Positions 34,284 through 43,003 of a stretch of 64,000 nt of DNA are shown in pieces; position 1 is the stretch's first letter; each line of letters starts with the position of its first letter. The notes beneath the pieces are model-generated. The model saw only the letters and a list, made by a program, of their open reading frames with translations. It ran no database searches and was not told the DNA's origin. The position numbers and the translations under genes were made by a program. This stretch comes from JAABRB01 sp963735025 (GTDB lineage Bacteria; Pseudomonadota; Gammaproteobacteria; Burkholderiales; SG8-39): contig CAVTJG010000009.1 of assembly GCA_963735025.1 (NCBI GenBank), forward strand, positions 1,178,001 to 1,242,000, given 5' to 3'.

Positions 34284-34745
34284 CTAGAACTCGCGACCCA
34301 GCTTGCGGTCGAGCGAGTACTCGCCTCCGCCGCGCACCAGGATCGCGAGCGCGATGGCGAGGAGCAGGAGCGGCATCTCCATGCCGCTCTTGGTCCAGAA
34401 ATAACCGCTTTTGATGTTGAAATGAAACGCGGCGACATACATGAAAATCGCGAACATGAACGCGATCGGCCGCGTCAGGAGCCCCAGCACCAGCAGGATT
34501 CCACCGAAGAATTCGGTGCCGCCGATTAGCGCTGCCCAGAAGACTCCCGGGGTGAAGCCGAACTTGTCGAGGAACCCCGCGGTACCGGAGATTCCTCCGC
34601 CTCCAAACATGCCGAACAGCTTTTGCATCCCGTGCGGGATGTACCAGGCACCGTAGGCGATCCTCAGGAATGCCCAGGCATATTTTCCGAGGCCCTCCCA
34701 GAGTTTTCCCAGGGCTGGGATGATGTATTGCGTTTGAGTGGCCAT
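34284..34745 (-). CDS. DoxX family membrane protein
   Basis: The 153-residue protein has four membrane helices and the DoxX-type N-terminal Arg-Ile-Ala-Tyr-Gly-x-Trp-Tyr-Ile-Pro-His-Gly with Gly-Gly-x-Glu-Phe-Phe-Gly-Gly in helix two. DoxX-type proteins are linked to respiratory or redox functions, but the role of this one is unknown. A strong AAGGAGGAGAA site precedes the ATG. The gene is inserted antisense between ruvA and ruvB, which are normally adjacent. Confidence 0.88.
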   Translation of the reverse strand: MATQTQYIIPALGKLWEGLGKYAWAFLRIAYGAWYIPHGMQKLFGMFGGGGISGTAGFLDKFGFTPGVFWAALIGGTEFFGGILLVLGLLTRPIAFMFAIFMYVAAFHFNIKSGYFWTKSGMEMPLLLLAIALAILVRGGGEYSLDRKLGREF

Positions 34746-34940
34746 GCTTCTCCTCCTTCTTTTGAATGCAGCGTTGACGTGGCGCTACGCTTCGATTCTT
34801 TATTGGAAGATCCCAAGCAGACTCCGACACGCCGCTGATGCTACGCCGGAGCGCGGACCCCATGTCAGAACACCCGGACCGGTGGGTTTAGTCCCATCGA
34901 TCCCACTGCCGGGGCGGCCGGGTCGCGGCATAATGGCCGG

Positions 34941-35987
34941 GTGACCATCGAGACCGATCGCCTGATCGCGCCCCAGAGCGCAAGCGCGCAGGAAGAGGCA
35001 TTGGAGCGGGCGCTCCGGCCGCGCTCGCTCGACGAATACGTCGGCCAGGAGCGCATTCGGGGGCAGCTCGAAATATTCATCGAGGCCGCACGCAACCGGA
35101 AAGAAGCGCTCGACCACGTGCTGCTCTTCGGCCCGCCCGGACTCGGCAAGACCACGCTCGCGCACATCGTCGCGCGCGAGATGGGCGTGAACCTGCGCCA
35201 GACCTCGGGTCCGGTCCTCGAGCGCCCCGGCGATCTCGCCGCCCTTCTCACGAATCTCGAGCCGAACGACGTCCTCTTCATCGACGAGATTCATCGGCTC
35301 TCGCCGGTGGTGGAGGAGATTCTCTACCCGGCGCTCGAGGACTATCAGATCGACATCATGATCGGCGAAGGACCGGCCGCGCGATCCGTGAAGCTCGATC
35401 TTCCGCCGTTCACGCTGATCGGCGCCACGACCCGCGCAGGCATGCTGACCAACCCGTTGCGCGATCGCTTCGGGATCGTCGCTCGCCTCGAGTTCTACTC
35501 GCCCGCCGAGGTGCAGCGCATCGTGACCCGCTCGTCCGGCGTGCTGGAAGTCGAAATCTCCCCCGAGGGCTCGCTGGAGATCGCGCGCCGCTCGCGCGGA
35601 ACGCCACGTGTCGCGAATCGCCTGCTGCGGCGCGTGCGCGACTATGCGCAGGTGCGCGCCGGCGGCGACATCACTCGCGAGGTGGCCGACGCCGCTCTTC
35701 GCATGTTGGAAGTGGATCAGCTCGGCCTCGACGTGATGGATCGCAAGCTGCTCCTCGCGGTGATCGAGAAATTCGCGGGTGGCCCGGTAGGCGTCGAGAA
35801 CCTCGCCCACGCCATCGGCGAGGAGCGCGACACGATCGAGGATGTGCTCGAGCCATTCCTCATCCAGCAGGGCTACCTGCAGCGCACCCCTCGCGGCCGC
35901 GTGGCCACCGCCACGACCTACCGCCATTTCGGCCTCGCCACCCTGGCGCGCGACCAGACCCCCGATCTCTGGCCGGACGGGGAGTAG
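34941..35987 (+). CDS. ruvB: Holliday junction DNA helicase RuvB
   Basis: RuvB is the AAA+ motor for branch migration. The 348-residue protein has Walker A Gly-Pro-Pro-Gly-Leu-Gly-Lys-Thr-Thr (64–72), Walker B Leu-Phe-Ile-Asp-Glu-Ile-His-Arg, sensor Gly-Ala-Thr-Thr-Arg-Ala-Gly, and the winged-helix C-terminus (Gln-Gly-Tyr-Leu-Gln-Arg-Thr-Pro-Arg-Gly-Arg). The start is GTG. It has its own promoter region because a doxX gene separates it from ruvA. Confidence 0.97.
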   Translation: MTIETDRLIAPQSASAQEEALERALRPRSLDEYVGQERIRGQLEIFIEAARNRKEALDHVLLFGPPGLGKTTLAHIVAREMGVNLRQTSGPVLERPGDLAALLTNLEPNDVLFIDEIHRLSPVVEEILYPALEDYQIDIMIGEGPAARSVKLDLPPFTLIGATTRAGMLTNPLRDRFGIVARLEFYSPAEVQRIVTRSSGVLEVEISPEGSLEIARRSRGTPRVANRLLRRVRDYAQVRAGGDITREVADAALRMLEVDQLGLDVMDRKLLLAVIEKFAGGPVGVENLAHAIGEERDTIEDVLEPFLIQQGYLQRTPRGRVATATTYRHFGLATLARDQTPDLWPDGE

Positions 35988-36003
35988 GGCAAAAGTCGTC
36001 TTT

Positions 36004-36110
36004 CCCCTCCTTTTCAAGGAGGGGTGGCTGCGAAGCAGCCGGGGTGGTTCGATAGGCGCCCCACACCACCCCGCCCGCGCCGCGGGCACCCCTCCTCGGA
36101 GAGGAGGGGA
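36004..36110. repeat. Dispersed palindromic intergenic repeat, copy 1 (double)
   Basis: The element begins with a 9-bp hairpin (CCCCTCCTT, TTC, AAGGAGGGG; 36004–36024) followed by a second hairpin (GGCTGC, GAA, GCAGCC; 36026–36040) and GGGGTGGTTC. A reverse-oriented partial unit follows, with CCACCCC at 36066–36072 and CCCCTCC…GGAGGGG at 36090–36110. Copy 2 at 52663–52708 shares the hairpin–hairpin–GGGGTGGTTC layout. It fills most of the 220-base gap between ruvB and the DUF2330 gene. Confidence 0.8.
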
Positions 36111-36207
36111 ACCCCCCCCCGAAGCTGCCATTCCAGGTTGACTGGTCGTAACCCCATCCGGCCTCCGCCGCCGTTTACACCTCGGCGTCAACACACACGG
36201 AGGTCCC

Positions 36208-37564
36208 ATGAATGCCCTGATTCGCCCGGGGTTTGCCCGGAGTCTTGCAGCGGCCGCTCTCACGTTCAGCTGTACGCTGACCGCGCCGAGCGCGCTCGCT
36301 TTCTGCGGGTTCTATGTCGGCAAGGCCGATGCGAACCTCTTCAACGAAGCCTCGCAGGTGGTGATGGTGCGCGACGGCGACAGGACGACGATCACGATGC
36401 GCAACGACTACAAGGGCGACCTGCAGGAGTTTGCGATGGTCGTGCCGGTTCCCGAAGTGCTGCCCGAAGAGAGCATCAAGGTTGTAGACAATGTGCTGTT
36501 CGACCGCATCGACGCTTACAGCGCGCCGCGGCTCGCGGAGTACTACGACGCGAACCCGTGCCATGCCCTGCGGGAGCGGAAGAACGGTGCGATCGGCCGG
36601 GCGCCACAGTCGCTCGCCATGGATGCGGCGAAGTCGAAAGTCGAGGAAGAGCGCGGCGTCACGGTGGAAGCCGAGTACACGATCGGCGAATACGACGTCG
36701 TGATTCTCTCCGCCAAGGAGTCGAACGGACTCGAGACCTGGCTGCGCGAGAACGGCTACCGGATTCCCGCGGGTGCGGCCCAGGCGTTGGCACCTTACAT
36801 CCGGCAGGACCTCAAGTTCTTCGTCGCGAGGGTGAACCTGGCGGAACAGGCCAAGACCGGTTCGGCGTACCTGCGCCCGATGCAGTTCAGCTTCCGGACC
36901 GAAAAATTCATGCTGCCGATCCGGCTCGGGATGCTGAATGCACACGGTCCGCAAGACCTGGTGCTGTGGGTCTTGACACGCACGGGCCGGGTCGAGTCGA
37001 CGAACTACCGCACCGTCCACCTGCCGGCGAACATGGACATCCCGACCTACGTGAAGGGCGATTTCCGGACGTTCTACAAGGCGATGTTCGATACCCAGGC
37101 GAAACGCGAGGAGTACCGCGTGCTCTTCACCGAGTACGTGTGGAACATGAGCTGGTGCGACCCCTGCGCAGCGAACCCGCTGACTCCGGCGGAGCTGCGG
37201 GGCCTCGGCGTGGAGTGGGTGACTTCGGGCGGACAGCGCGCGCCGCGCGCACAGCCCGTGATGCTGACCCGGCTGCACGTGCGCTACACCGACGCGACGT
37301 TTCCCGAGGACCTCGTGTTCCAGGAGACGAAGGACCGCGCGAACTATCAGGCGCGCTACGTGCTGCGGCACCCGGCCAAGGTGGCGCCCGACGACTGCCC
37401 TGCTGCCGGCACGTTACCTCGACGGAGTCGTCGCGCGCCAGGAGCGGGAGGCGAAAGTCCTCGCGACGCTCACCGGCTGGGATGTCGACGCGATTCGTGA
37501 TCGCATGGCCATCGCCCCGCGGCGACCCTGGTGGGAAGAATGGTGGGTGGGGGTGGCGCCGTGA
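36208..37564 (+). CDS. DUF2330 domain protein with signal peptide (frameshifted near 37408)
   Basis: The secreted protein has a signal peptide ending Ala-Leu-Ala and mature start Phe-Cys-Gly-Phe-Tyr-Val. The central part has Asp-Tyr-x-Gly-Asp-x2-Glu-Phe-Ala-Met-Val-Val-Pro-Val-Pro and a Cys pair in Ser-Trp-Cys-Asp-Pro-Cys, typical of DUF2330. The frame breaks after Asp-Asp-Cys-Pro-Ala-Ala. Removing one G at 37408–37409 restores Ala-Arg-Tyr-Leu-Asp-Gly and then Leu-Thr-Gly-Trp-Asp-Val, the family's usual C-terminus, ending at 37564. That stop overlaps the start of the next gene (GTGA), which supports the repaired length of 451 residues. Function is unknown. Confidence 0.8.
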
Positions 37565-38679
37565 TCGCGGGGTTCGCCGACGGAGTGCGTCTTGCGCGCG
37601 GGGTCACCGCGCGCCTGCCGGGCGACGTCCGCATCTATCAGATCGTGTTTCTGGGCGTGCTCCTCGGGGCGGGTGCGCTCGTGCGTGACTTCGCGCTGCG
37701 GCCCGAGCAGATGGCGCTCACCTTCGCAGCAGGCCTTGCGACACAGTTCGTGTTCGTGCGTGCCCTTGGACTGCAGCGGGTCGGGGTCCTCAGCGCCATC
37801 ATCACCTGCCTCGGTCTCTCGATCCTGTTGCGCGCCGACACCTGGTGGGTCCACCCGCTCGTGGGCGCACTCGCGATCGCGAGCAAGTTCGCGATCCGGA
37901 CGGGCGGCAAGCATCTCTTCAACCCCGGCAACCTCGGCGTGATTGCCGGTGTCGCTCTGATTCCGGGCGCCTGGATCTCGCCGGGGCAGTGGGGCAGCGA
38001 CATCGCCTCCGCGGTCTGGGTGGTGGCGCTCGGCGCGCTCGTATCGAGCCGGGCGCGTCGGCTCGATACGAGCTGGATCTTTCTTGCGTGCTATCTCGGG
38101 CTCGTGGCGGCCCGGATTCACTGGCTCGGCTACGACTGGGCCGTGTTCGTGCACCAACTCCAGAACGGTGCGTTGCTCCTGTTTGCGTTCTTCATGATCT
38201 CGGATCCGATGACCACGCCCAACCGCCGTGGCGCACGCGTCACCCATGCGGCAGCGGTCGCGGCTGCGGCGTTCGCATGGCAGTACGCTCTGTTCATTCC
38301 CAACGGGCTGGTCTGGGCGCTCTTCCTTGCGACGCCCTTGGTGCCCCTGCTGGATCGGATTTTCCGTGCAGAGCGGTTCAATTGGCGCGACAATCGCGCC
38401 TTGCCGAACCCCGGAGCGACGACGACGCAAACGACGAGAGCTACGAGAGCCACGAGAGCGACGACGATCCTGCGTTCAACGACTTTACGCCACCTTACGT
38501 TCGAAGGGTTAGAGGCTTGGAGCATCAGGACCAGCGTGCGCGCGTCCGGCCATGGCCCATCAGGGTCTATTACCATCACACCGATGCAGGTGGCGTGGTC
38601 TATCACGGCACCTATCTCGACTTCTTCGAGGCTGCCCGGATCGAGCTGTTGCATGCGCTCGGTTTCGATCTTGCCGTGA
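37561..38679 (+). CDS. RnfD/NqrB-like integral membrane protein (C-terminal end uncertain)
   Basis: The protein has about ten membrane helices and Gly-Gly-Lys-His-Leu-Phe-Asn-Pro-Gly-Asn (about 119–128), which matches the Gly-Lys-His-x-Phe-Asn-Pro motif of RnfD, and Ser-Asp-Pro-Met-Thr-Thr-Pro further on. I do not see the Ser/Thr-Gly-Ala-Thr FMN-attachment motif of RnfD and NqrB. No other rnf or nqr gene is nearby. It is coupled to the DUF2330 gene. After Trp-Arg-Asp-Asn-Arg (about 278) the frame becomes Thr/Arg/Ser-rich and overlaps ybgC by 163 bases, so the true stop is probably earlier; one extra base would move it to a stop at 38512. Confidence 0.7.
   Translation: MIAGFADGVRLARGVTARLPGDVRIYQIVFLGVLLGAGALVRDFALRPEQMALTFAAGLATQFVFVRALGLQRVGVLSAIITCLGLSILLRADTWWVHPLVGALAIASKFAIRTGGKHLFNPGNLGVIAGVALIPGAWISPGQWGSDIASAVWVVALGALVSSRARRLDTSWIFLACYLGLVAARIHWLGYDWAVFVHQLQNGALLLFAFFMISDPMTTPNRRGARVTHAAAVAAAAFAWQYALFIPNGLVWALFLATPLVPLLDRIFRAERFNWRDNRALPNPGATTTQTTRATRATRATTILRSTTLRHLTFEGLEAWSIRTSVRASGHGPSGSITITPMQVAWSITAPISTSSRLPGSSCCMRSVSILP
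38434..38460 (+). repeat. Three-copy 9-base tandem repeat ACGAGAGCN
   Basis: ACGAGAGCT, ACGAGAGCC and ACGAGAGCG follow one another, flanked on both sides by further ACG units. It lies at the doubtful 3' end of the RnfD-like gene, about 57 bases before ybgC. Confidence 0.8.
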
Positions 38680-38942
38680 TGGCCGAGACGCGCCACGCCA
38701 TGTTCATCGTCTACAGGCTGAACGTGAATTACCATAAGCCCGCGCGGCTGAACGACCAGCTCGCGGTTACTGCCGAGATCGGGCGCGTCGGCCGGGCGCG
38801 GATCGTTTTCGACCAGCGGGTGCTGCGGGGCGCGGAGTCGCTCGTTTCGGCGACGATCGAGGCGGCCTGCGTGCATCCGCGCACCCTCAGACCCGTACCC
38901 CTCCCCGACGAGCTTCGGGAAAGCCTGGAAGCGCTTGCATGA
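38517..38942 (+). CDS. ybgC: Tol-Pal system-associated acyl-CoA thioesterase YbgC
   Basis: YbgC is a hotdog-fold thioesterase tied to the Tol-Pal system. The protein has Tyr-His-His-Thr-Asp-Ala-Gly-Gly-Val-Val-Tyr-His (active Asp in Thr-Asp-Ala) and Tyr-Leu-Asp-Phe-Phe-Glu-Ala-Ala-Arg. No ATG or GTG precedes this motif in frame without crossing the upstream gene; the TTG at 38517 with AGAGG just before it gives 141 residues, a normal length. The stop overlaps tolQ. Confidence 0.88.
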   Translation: MEHQDQRARVRPWPIRVYYHHTDAGGVVYHGTYLDFFEAARIELLHALGFDLAVMAETRHAMFIVYRLNVNYHKPARLNDQLAVTAEIGRVGRARIVFDQRVLRGAESLVSATIEAACVHPRTLRPVPLPDELRESLEALA

Positions 38943-39622
38943 ACGTCACCCACGATCTCTCCATCCTCTCGCTGATCGCCAACGCGAGCATCGTCGTGCA
39001 GGCCATCATGGTCCTGCTGCTCTTCGTGTCGGTGAGCTCCTGGTACTACATCTTCCGCAAGCTGTTCGCCATTCGCCAGGCGCGGCGCGAGACCGAGGAA
39101 TTCGAGCGCACGTTCTGGAGCCGGCCCGACCTCAATGCGCTCTACCAGAGCGCAGTGAATTCGCGACACCGGACCGGCATCCTCGAGCGTATCTTCGAGG
39201 CGGGCTTCCGCGATTACGTGAAGCTCAAGGGCCAGACCCGCGTACCCGACACGGGCGAGCTCGTGGACGGAGCGCGCCGGGCGATGCGGGCGACCTACCA
39301 GCGTGAGATGGATTATCTCGAGTCGCATCTCGCGTTTCTCGCCTCGGTGGGGTCGGTGAGCCCGTACGTCGGGCTGCTCGGCACGGTCTGGGGAATCATG
39401 CAGGCGTTTCGCGGGCTGGCGAACGTGGCGCAGGCAACGCTCGCGGCCGTGGCGCCCGGCATCGCCGAGGCGCTGGTGGCCACGGCGATCGGGCTCTTCG
39501 CGGCCATCCCGGCCGTGGTCGCCTATAACCGGTACTCGCACGACATCGACCGGCTGGCCAATCGCTTCGAGAGCTTCATGGAGGAGTTCTCCAACATCCT
39601 GCAGCGGCAGGCGGGGCGATGA
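38939..39622 (+). CDS. tolQ: Tol-Pal system proton-channel protein TolQ
   Basis: TolQ with TolR forms the inner-membrane motor that energises TolA. The 227-residue protein has three membrane helices with the usual large cytoplasmic loop (about 45–140) and Val-Gly-Leu-Leu-Gly-Thr-Val-Trp-Gly-Ile-Met-Gln-Ala-Phe at helix two. The ATG overlaps ybgC and its stop overlaps tolR. Confidence 0.97.
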   Translation: MNVTHDLSILSLIANASIVVQAIMVLLLFVSVSSWYYIFRKLFAIRQARRETEEFERTFWSRPDLNALYQSAVNSRHRTGILERIFEAGFRDYVKLKGQTRVPDTGELVDGARRAMRATYQREMDYLESHLAFLASVGSVSPYVGLLGTVWGIMQAFRGLANVAQATLAAVAPGIAEALVATAIGLFAAIPAVVAYNRYSHDIDRLANRFESFMEEFSNILQRQAGR

Positions 39623-40038
39623 GACAGCGCAAACTCATGAACCAGATCAACATCGTCCCGTACGTGGACGTCATGATGGTGCTGCTCGTGATCTTCATGG
39701 TCACCGCCCCGCTCGTGAACCCCGGCGTGATCGAGTTGCCGACGGTCGGGAAATCCTCGCAGCAGGACCAGGTGGTGCCGCCGCTCGAGGTCATCGTCAG
39801 GCGCGATACGTCGCTCATGCTGCGCGAGCGCGAGCCGGGTGCGAAGGAAGAGCGCGACATCACCATGCCCGAGCTCATCGAGATCGTGAAAGCGCGGCAG
39901 GCCGCCAGACCCGACCAGCCTGTCGTGATTTCGGCCGACAAGGACGTGAAGTACGACGCGGTCCTCAAGGTGATGGACGAGATGCAGAAGCTCGACGTCA
40001 AGCGCGTTGGCCTGATGGTCAAGCCCGCCGCGCAGTAA
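39619..40038 (+). CDS. tolR: Tol-Pal system protein TolR
   Basis: TolR is an ExbD-type protein of 139 residues with one membrane helix that carries the proton-path aspartate (Pro-Tyr-Val-Asp-Val-Met-Met, Asp17) and a periplasmic domain. It is coupled to tolQ by an ATGA overlap and precedes tolA by six bases. Confidence 0.96.
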   Translation: MRQRKLMNQINIVPYVDVMMVLLVIFMVTAPLVNPGVIELPTVGKSSQQDQVVPPLEVIVRRDTSLMLREREPGAKEERDITMPELIEIVKARQAARPDQPVVISADKDVKYDAVLKVMDEMQKLDVKRVGLMVKPAAQ

Positions 40039-40044
40039 GCCCGC

Positions 40045-40963
40045 ATGGCGCAGAGGCAGGCCCGTACCGAACCGCGGAGCACGATGGCATTCGTGCTGTC
40101 GGTCGGGATGCACGTCGCCTTCTTCGTGGTGCTGTTCTTCGCGATCAGCTGGAAGACGAAGCCACCGGCGCCCGTGGTTGCTGAGCTGTGGACGCCGCCT
40201 CCCGCCGCGGTCGCGCGGCCGGCTCCGAAGCCCGCGCCCCAGCCCAAGCCTTCGCCAAAGGTCGCACCGCCTCCGGAGCCGAAGGTCGAAGAAAAGCCGC
40301 CCGAGAAGGTCGATATCGCGCTCGAGCAGGAAAAGGAGAAAGAGCGGGAGCGTCGGCGGCTGGAGGAGGAACGCAAGCGGCTCGAGGCGATCGAGCTGAA
40401 AAGGCGCAAGGAGGAGGAGGCGCGCAAGCGCGCGGAAGCCGAGCAGAAGCGCAAGGAAGAGGCGGCACGCGCGGAGGCGGAGCAGAAGCGCAAGGAGGAA
40501 GAGGCGCGCGCGAAGGCCGAACAGGAGAAGAAGGTGCGCGAGGAACGCATCGCCGCGGACAAGCGCTTTAAAGCTGCGACTCGAGAGCGAGACACGCGAG
40601 CGCATGGCGCGCGAGCTTGCCAAGGCGCCCGCGCAACCGGGGCGGCGCGAGGGCGTTGCGGCATCGGCTCCGGGGGATCCGAATGCGCTCGCGGGGTATA
40701 GCGACAAGATCAGCGCGAAGATCCGTGGCAATGTGATCCTCCCGCCCACGCTCTCCGGAGATCCGGAAGCGGAGTTTCGGGTGGAACAGCTTCCGACGGG
40801 CGAGATCCTGAGCGTGAAGATCACGCGCTCGAGCGGCAACAAGGCACTCGACGACGCGTGGGAGCGCGCTATCCTGAAGAGCTCGCCGCTGCCGCTGCCC
40901 GAGCAGCGGGAAGTTTTTCAGTCGACTCTGCGCCTGAAATTCCGCCCGAGCGACAAACGATGA
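40045..40963 (+). CDS. tolA: TolA, split by a one-base frameshift near 40567
   Basis: TolA spans the periplasm to link the TolQR motor to Pal and TolB. The N-terminal reading has one membrane helix (about 15–35), a Pro/Ala/Lys linker and the long Glu/Lys/Arg/Ala helical domain (about 75–172). The C-terminal TolA/TonB-type domain (Asp-Lys-Ile-Ser-Ala-Lys-Ile-Arg…Leu-Lys-Phe-Arg) is encoded in the next frame. Removing one T from the TTT at 40567–40569 joins them as Asp-Lys-Arg-Leu-Lys-Leu-Arg-Leu-Glu and gives 305 residues. All other tol genes are intact, so an error in the sequence is more likely than loss of the gene. Confidence 0.85.
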
Positions 40964-41154
40964 ACCGCACGATGATGCGCCCAGGAAGGTGTCGGTATAC
41001 GACGACAGTCGGGCTGCACCGGGAACTCACGTATAATTTCGCATCGTTTTGCGCGACCCGTCGCTCGCCTCGCCGTCGCGCGAGATCCGACGTCGATCAA
41101 TGCCATCCAGAGCCATCTAGTGCATTTCAACATCATCGAACTTTCGTCGAACGG

Positions 41155-42435
41155 GTGATTCGATTGCTGCGCGCCGCACTCATATCCATTTTCTTTCTCG
41201 CTTTCCTGGTTGCGGGTCCCGCGCGCGCGCAGCTCACCATCGAGATCACGGGTGCGGGCGGCAACCAGATCCCGATCGCCATCGTGCCGTTCGCCGGCGA
41301 GCGGGTGCTCACGCCGACGATCTCCGACGTGATCGAAGCCGACCTCGCGCGCAGCGGCCGATTTCGCACCCTCTACACGGGTCCCCAGAACCTGAGTGAC
41401 GTGTCCAGCATCGACTTTTCGCCCTGGCGCGAAAAGAATGCCGACGCCGTCGTGGTCGGCGGGGTGTACCCGATCGGCGGCGGCCGGTACGAGGCGCGGT
41501 TCCGGCTCTACGACGTGCCCAAGCAGGCCCAGCTCGGCGCGCTCGCCTTCACGTTGAATGCACAGCAGGTGCGTGCCACCGCGCACCGCATCGCCGATTT
41601 CGTCTACGAGCGGCTCACCGGAGAGCGGGGGGTGTTTTCCACGCGCATCGCGTACGTGGTGAAGAACGGCGCGCGCTTCCAGCTGCAGGTCGCCGATGCG
41701 GACGGTGCGAATGCACAGACTGCGCTCGCGTCCGACGAGCCGATCCTGTCGCCCGCGTGGTCCCCCGACGGAAACCGTCTTGCGTACGTTTCGTTCGAGA
41801 ACAAGAAGCCGGTCGTGTATGTTCACTCGCTCGCGACCGGGCAGCGGCGCGCGGTCGCGAACTTCCGCGGCTCCAACTCGGCACCGGCCTGGTCGCCCGA
41901 CGGACGCAGCCTGGCGGTGGTTCTCTCGCGGGAAGGCGGCTCGCAGCTCTTCCTGATGAGCGCCGACGGATCGAACGTACGCCGCCTGAATTCCTCGCAG
42001 GCGATCGATACCGAACCCTACTTTTCGCACGACGGCGAGACGATCTACTTCACCTCGGACCGTGGCGGGAGCCCGCAGATCTACAGCATTCCGGTGGCCG
42101 GCGGAAGCCCGAAGCGGGTCACGTTCCAGGGAAGCTACAACGTCACGCCGCGCGTCAGTCCGGATGGGAAATCGCTCGTGTTCGTGCGTCGTGAAGACGG
42201 GCGGTTCCAGGTGGCGATCATGGATCTCGCCACCAAGCAGGTTCAGGTGCTGACCGATACGGGGCGCGACGAATCGCCGAGCTTCGCGCCCAATGGGCGC
42301 ATGATCCTGTATGCCACGAACACGGGAGGCCGCGGAATACTCGCCGCGGTGTCGAGCGACGGTCGGGTCAAGCAGCGCTTGTCCGTTCAGGCTGGCGATG
42401 TTCGCGAGCCCGCCTGGGGACCGTTTTTGAAATAG
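41155..42435 (+). CDS. tolB: Tol-Pal system beta-propeller protein TolB
   Basis: TolB is a periplasmic protein that binds Pal and TolA. From the GTG at 41155 it has 426 residues: a signal peptide ending Ala-Arg-Ala-Gln, an N-terminal domain of about 140 residues, and a six-bladed propeller with repeated Pro-Ala-Trp-Ser-Pro-Asp-Gly and similar blades. A longer in-frame reading from 40858 covers the tolA end and has no signal sequence. Confidence 0.96.
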   Translation: MIRLLRAALISIFFLAFLVAGPARAQLTIEITGAGGNQIPIAIVPFAGERVLTPTISDVIEADLARSGRFRTLYTGPQNLSDVSSIDFSPWREKNADAVVVGGVYPIGGGRYEARFRLYDVPKQAQLGALAFTLNAQQVRATAHRIADFVYERLTGERGVFSTRIAYVVKNGARFQLQVADADGANAQTALASDEPILSPAWSPDGNRLAYVSFENKKPVVYVHSLATGQRRAVANFRGSNSAPAWSPDGRSLAVVLSREGGSQLFLMSADGSNVRRLNSSQAIDTEPYFSHDGETIYFTSDRGGSPQIYSIPVAGGSPKRVTFQGSYNVTPRVSPDGKSLVFVRREDGRFQVAIMDLATKQVQVLTDTGRDESPSFAPNGRMILYATNTGGRGILAAVSSDGRVKQRLSVQAGDVREPAWGPFLK

Positions 42436-42469
42436 CAGCCAATTGACGACGAATCTAGGAGGAAGTCCG

Positions 42470-43003
42470 ATGAAACAATTGCTTCTCGCCGTGGCGGTTG
42501 CCGTAGCGCTGGTGGCCTGCTCGAGCACACCCGAAAGCGAGTCCGGCGCGGCGGTCGAGGATCGCACGCCCGGGGGCGGCGCCGACAAGGGAAGCGGCAC
42601 CTCGACGCAGCCGATCACGACGACCACCATTCCCGGCGATCCGCTCAAGGATCCGTCGAGCCCGCTTGCCAAGCGCAGTGTCTTCTTCGAATTCGACCGG
42701 GACGACATCAAGGCGGAGTACCGCCCGATGCTCGAGGCGCACGCCAAGTATCTCGCGCAGAATCAGGCCAAGAAGATGCTGATCCAGGGCAATGCCGACG
42801 ATCGCGGGAGTCGCGAGTACAACATCGGCCTCGGACAGCGTCGTGCCGATGCGGTGAAGCGCACGCTGGTGCTGATGGGCGCGGGCGAAGCGCAGATCGA
42901 GTCCGTGAGTCTCGGCGAGGAGAAGCCCCGCTGCACCGAGCAGACGGAGGAGTGCTGGGCGCAGAACCGCCGTGCGGACCTTCTCTACACGGGTGAATTC
43001 TGA
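42470..43003 (+). CDS. pal: Peptidoglycan-associated lipoprotein Pal
   Basis: Pal anchors the outer membrane to peptidoglycan. The 177-residue protein has a lipobox Leu-Val-Ala-Cys (Cys17), a Gly/Thr/Pro linker and an OmpA-like domain with Val-Phe-Phe-Glu-Phe-Asp and Gly-Asn-Ala-Asp-Asp-Arg-Gly-Ser-Arg-Glu-Tyr-Asn. The ATG follows a strong AGGAGGAA site. Its stop overlaps cpoB. Confidence 0.97.
   Translation: MKQLLLAVAVAVALVACSSTPESESGAAVEDRTPGGGADKGSGTSTQPITTTTIPGDPLKDPSSPLAKRSVFFEFDRDDIKAEYRPMLEAHAKYLAQNQAKKMLIQGNADDRGSREYNIGLGQRRADAVKRTLVLMGAGEAQIESVSLGEEKPRCTEQTEECWAQNRRADLLYTGEF

Noticed and set aside
40561..40610. Programmed +1 frameshifting in tolA
   Set aside because: TTTAAA lies near the break, but there is no in-frame stop or stimulatory arrangement like that of prfB, TolA is not known to be recoded, and the same one-base excess appears in unrelated genes.
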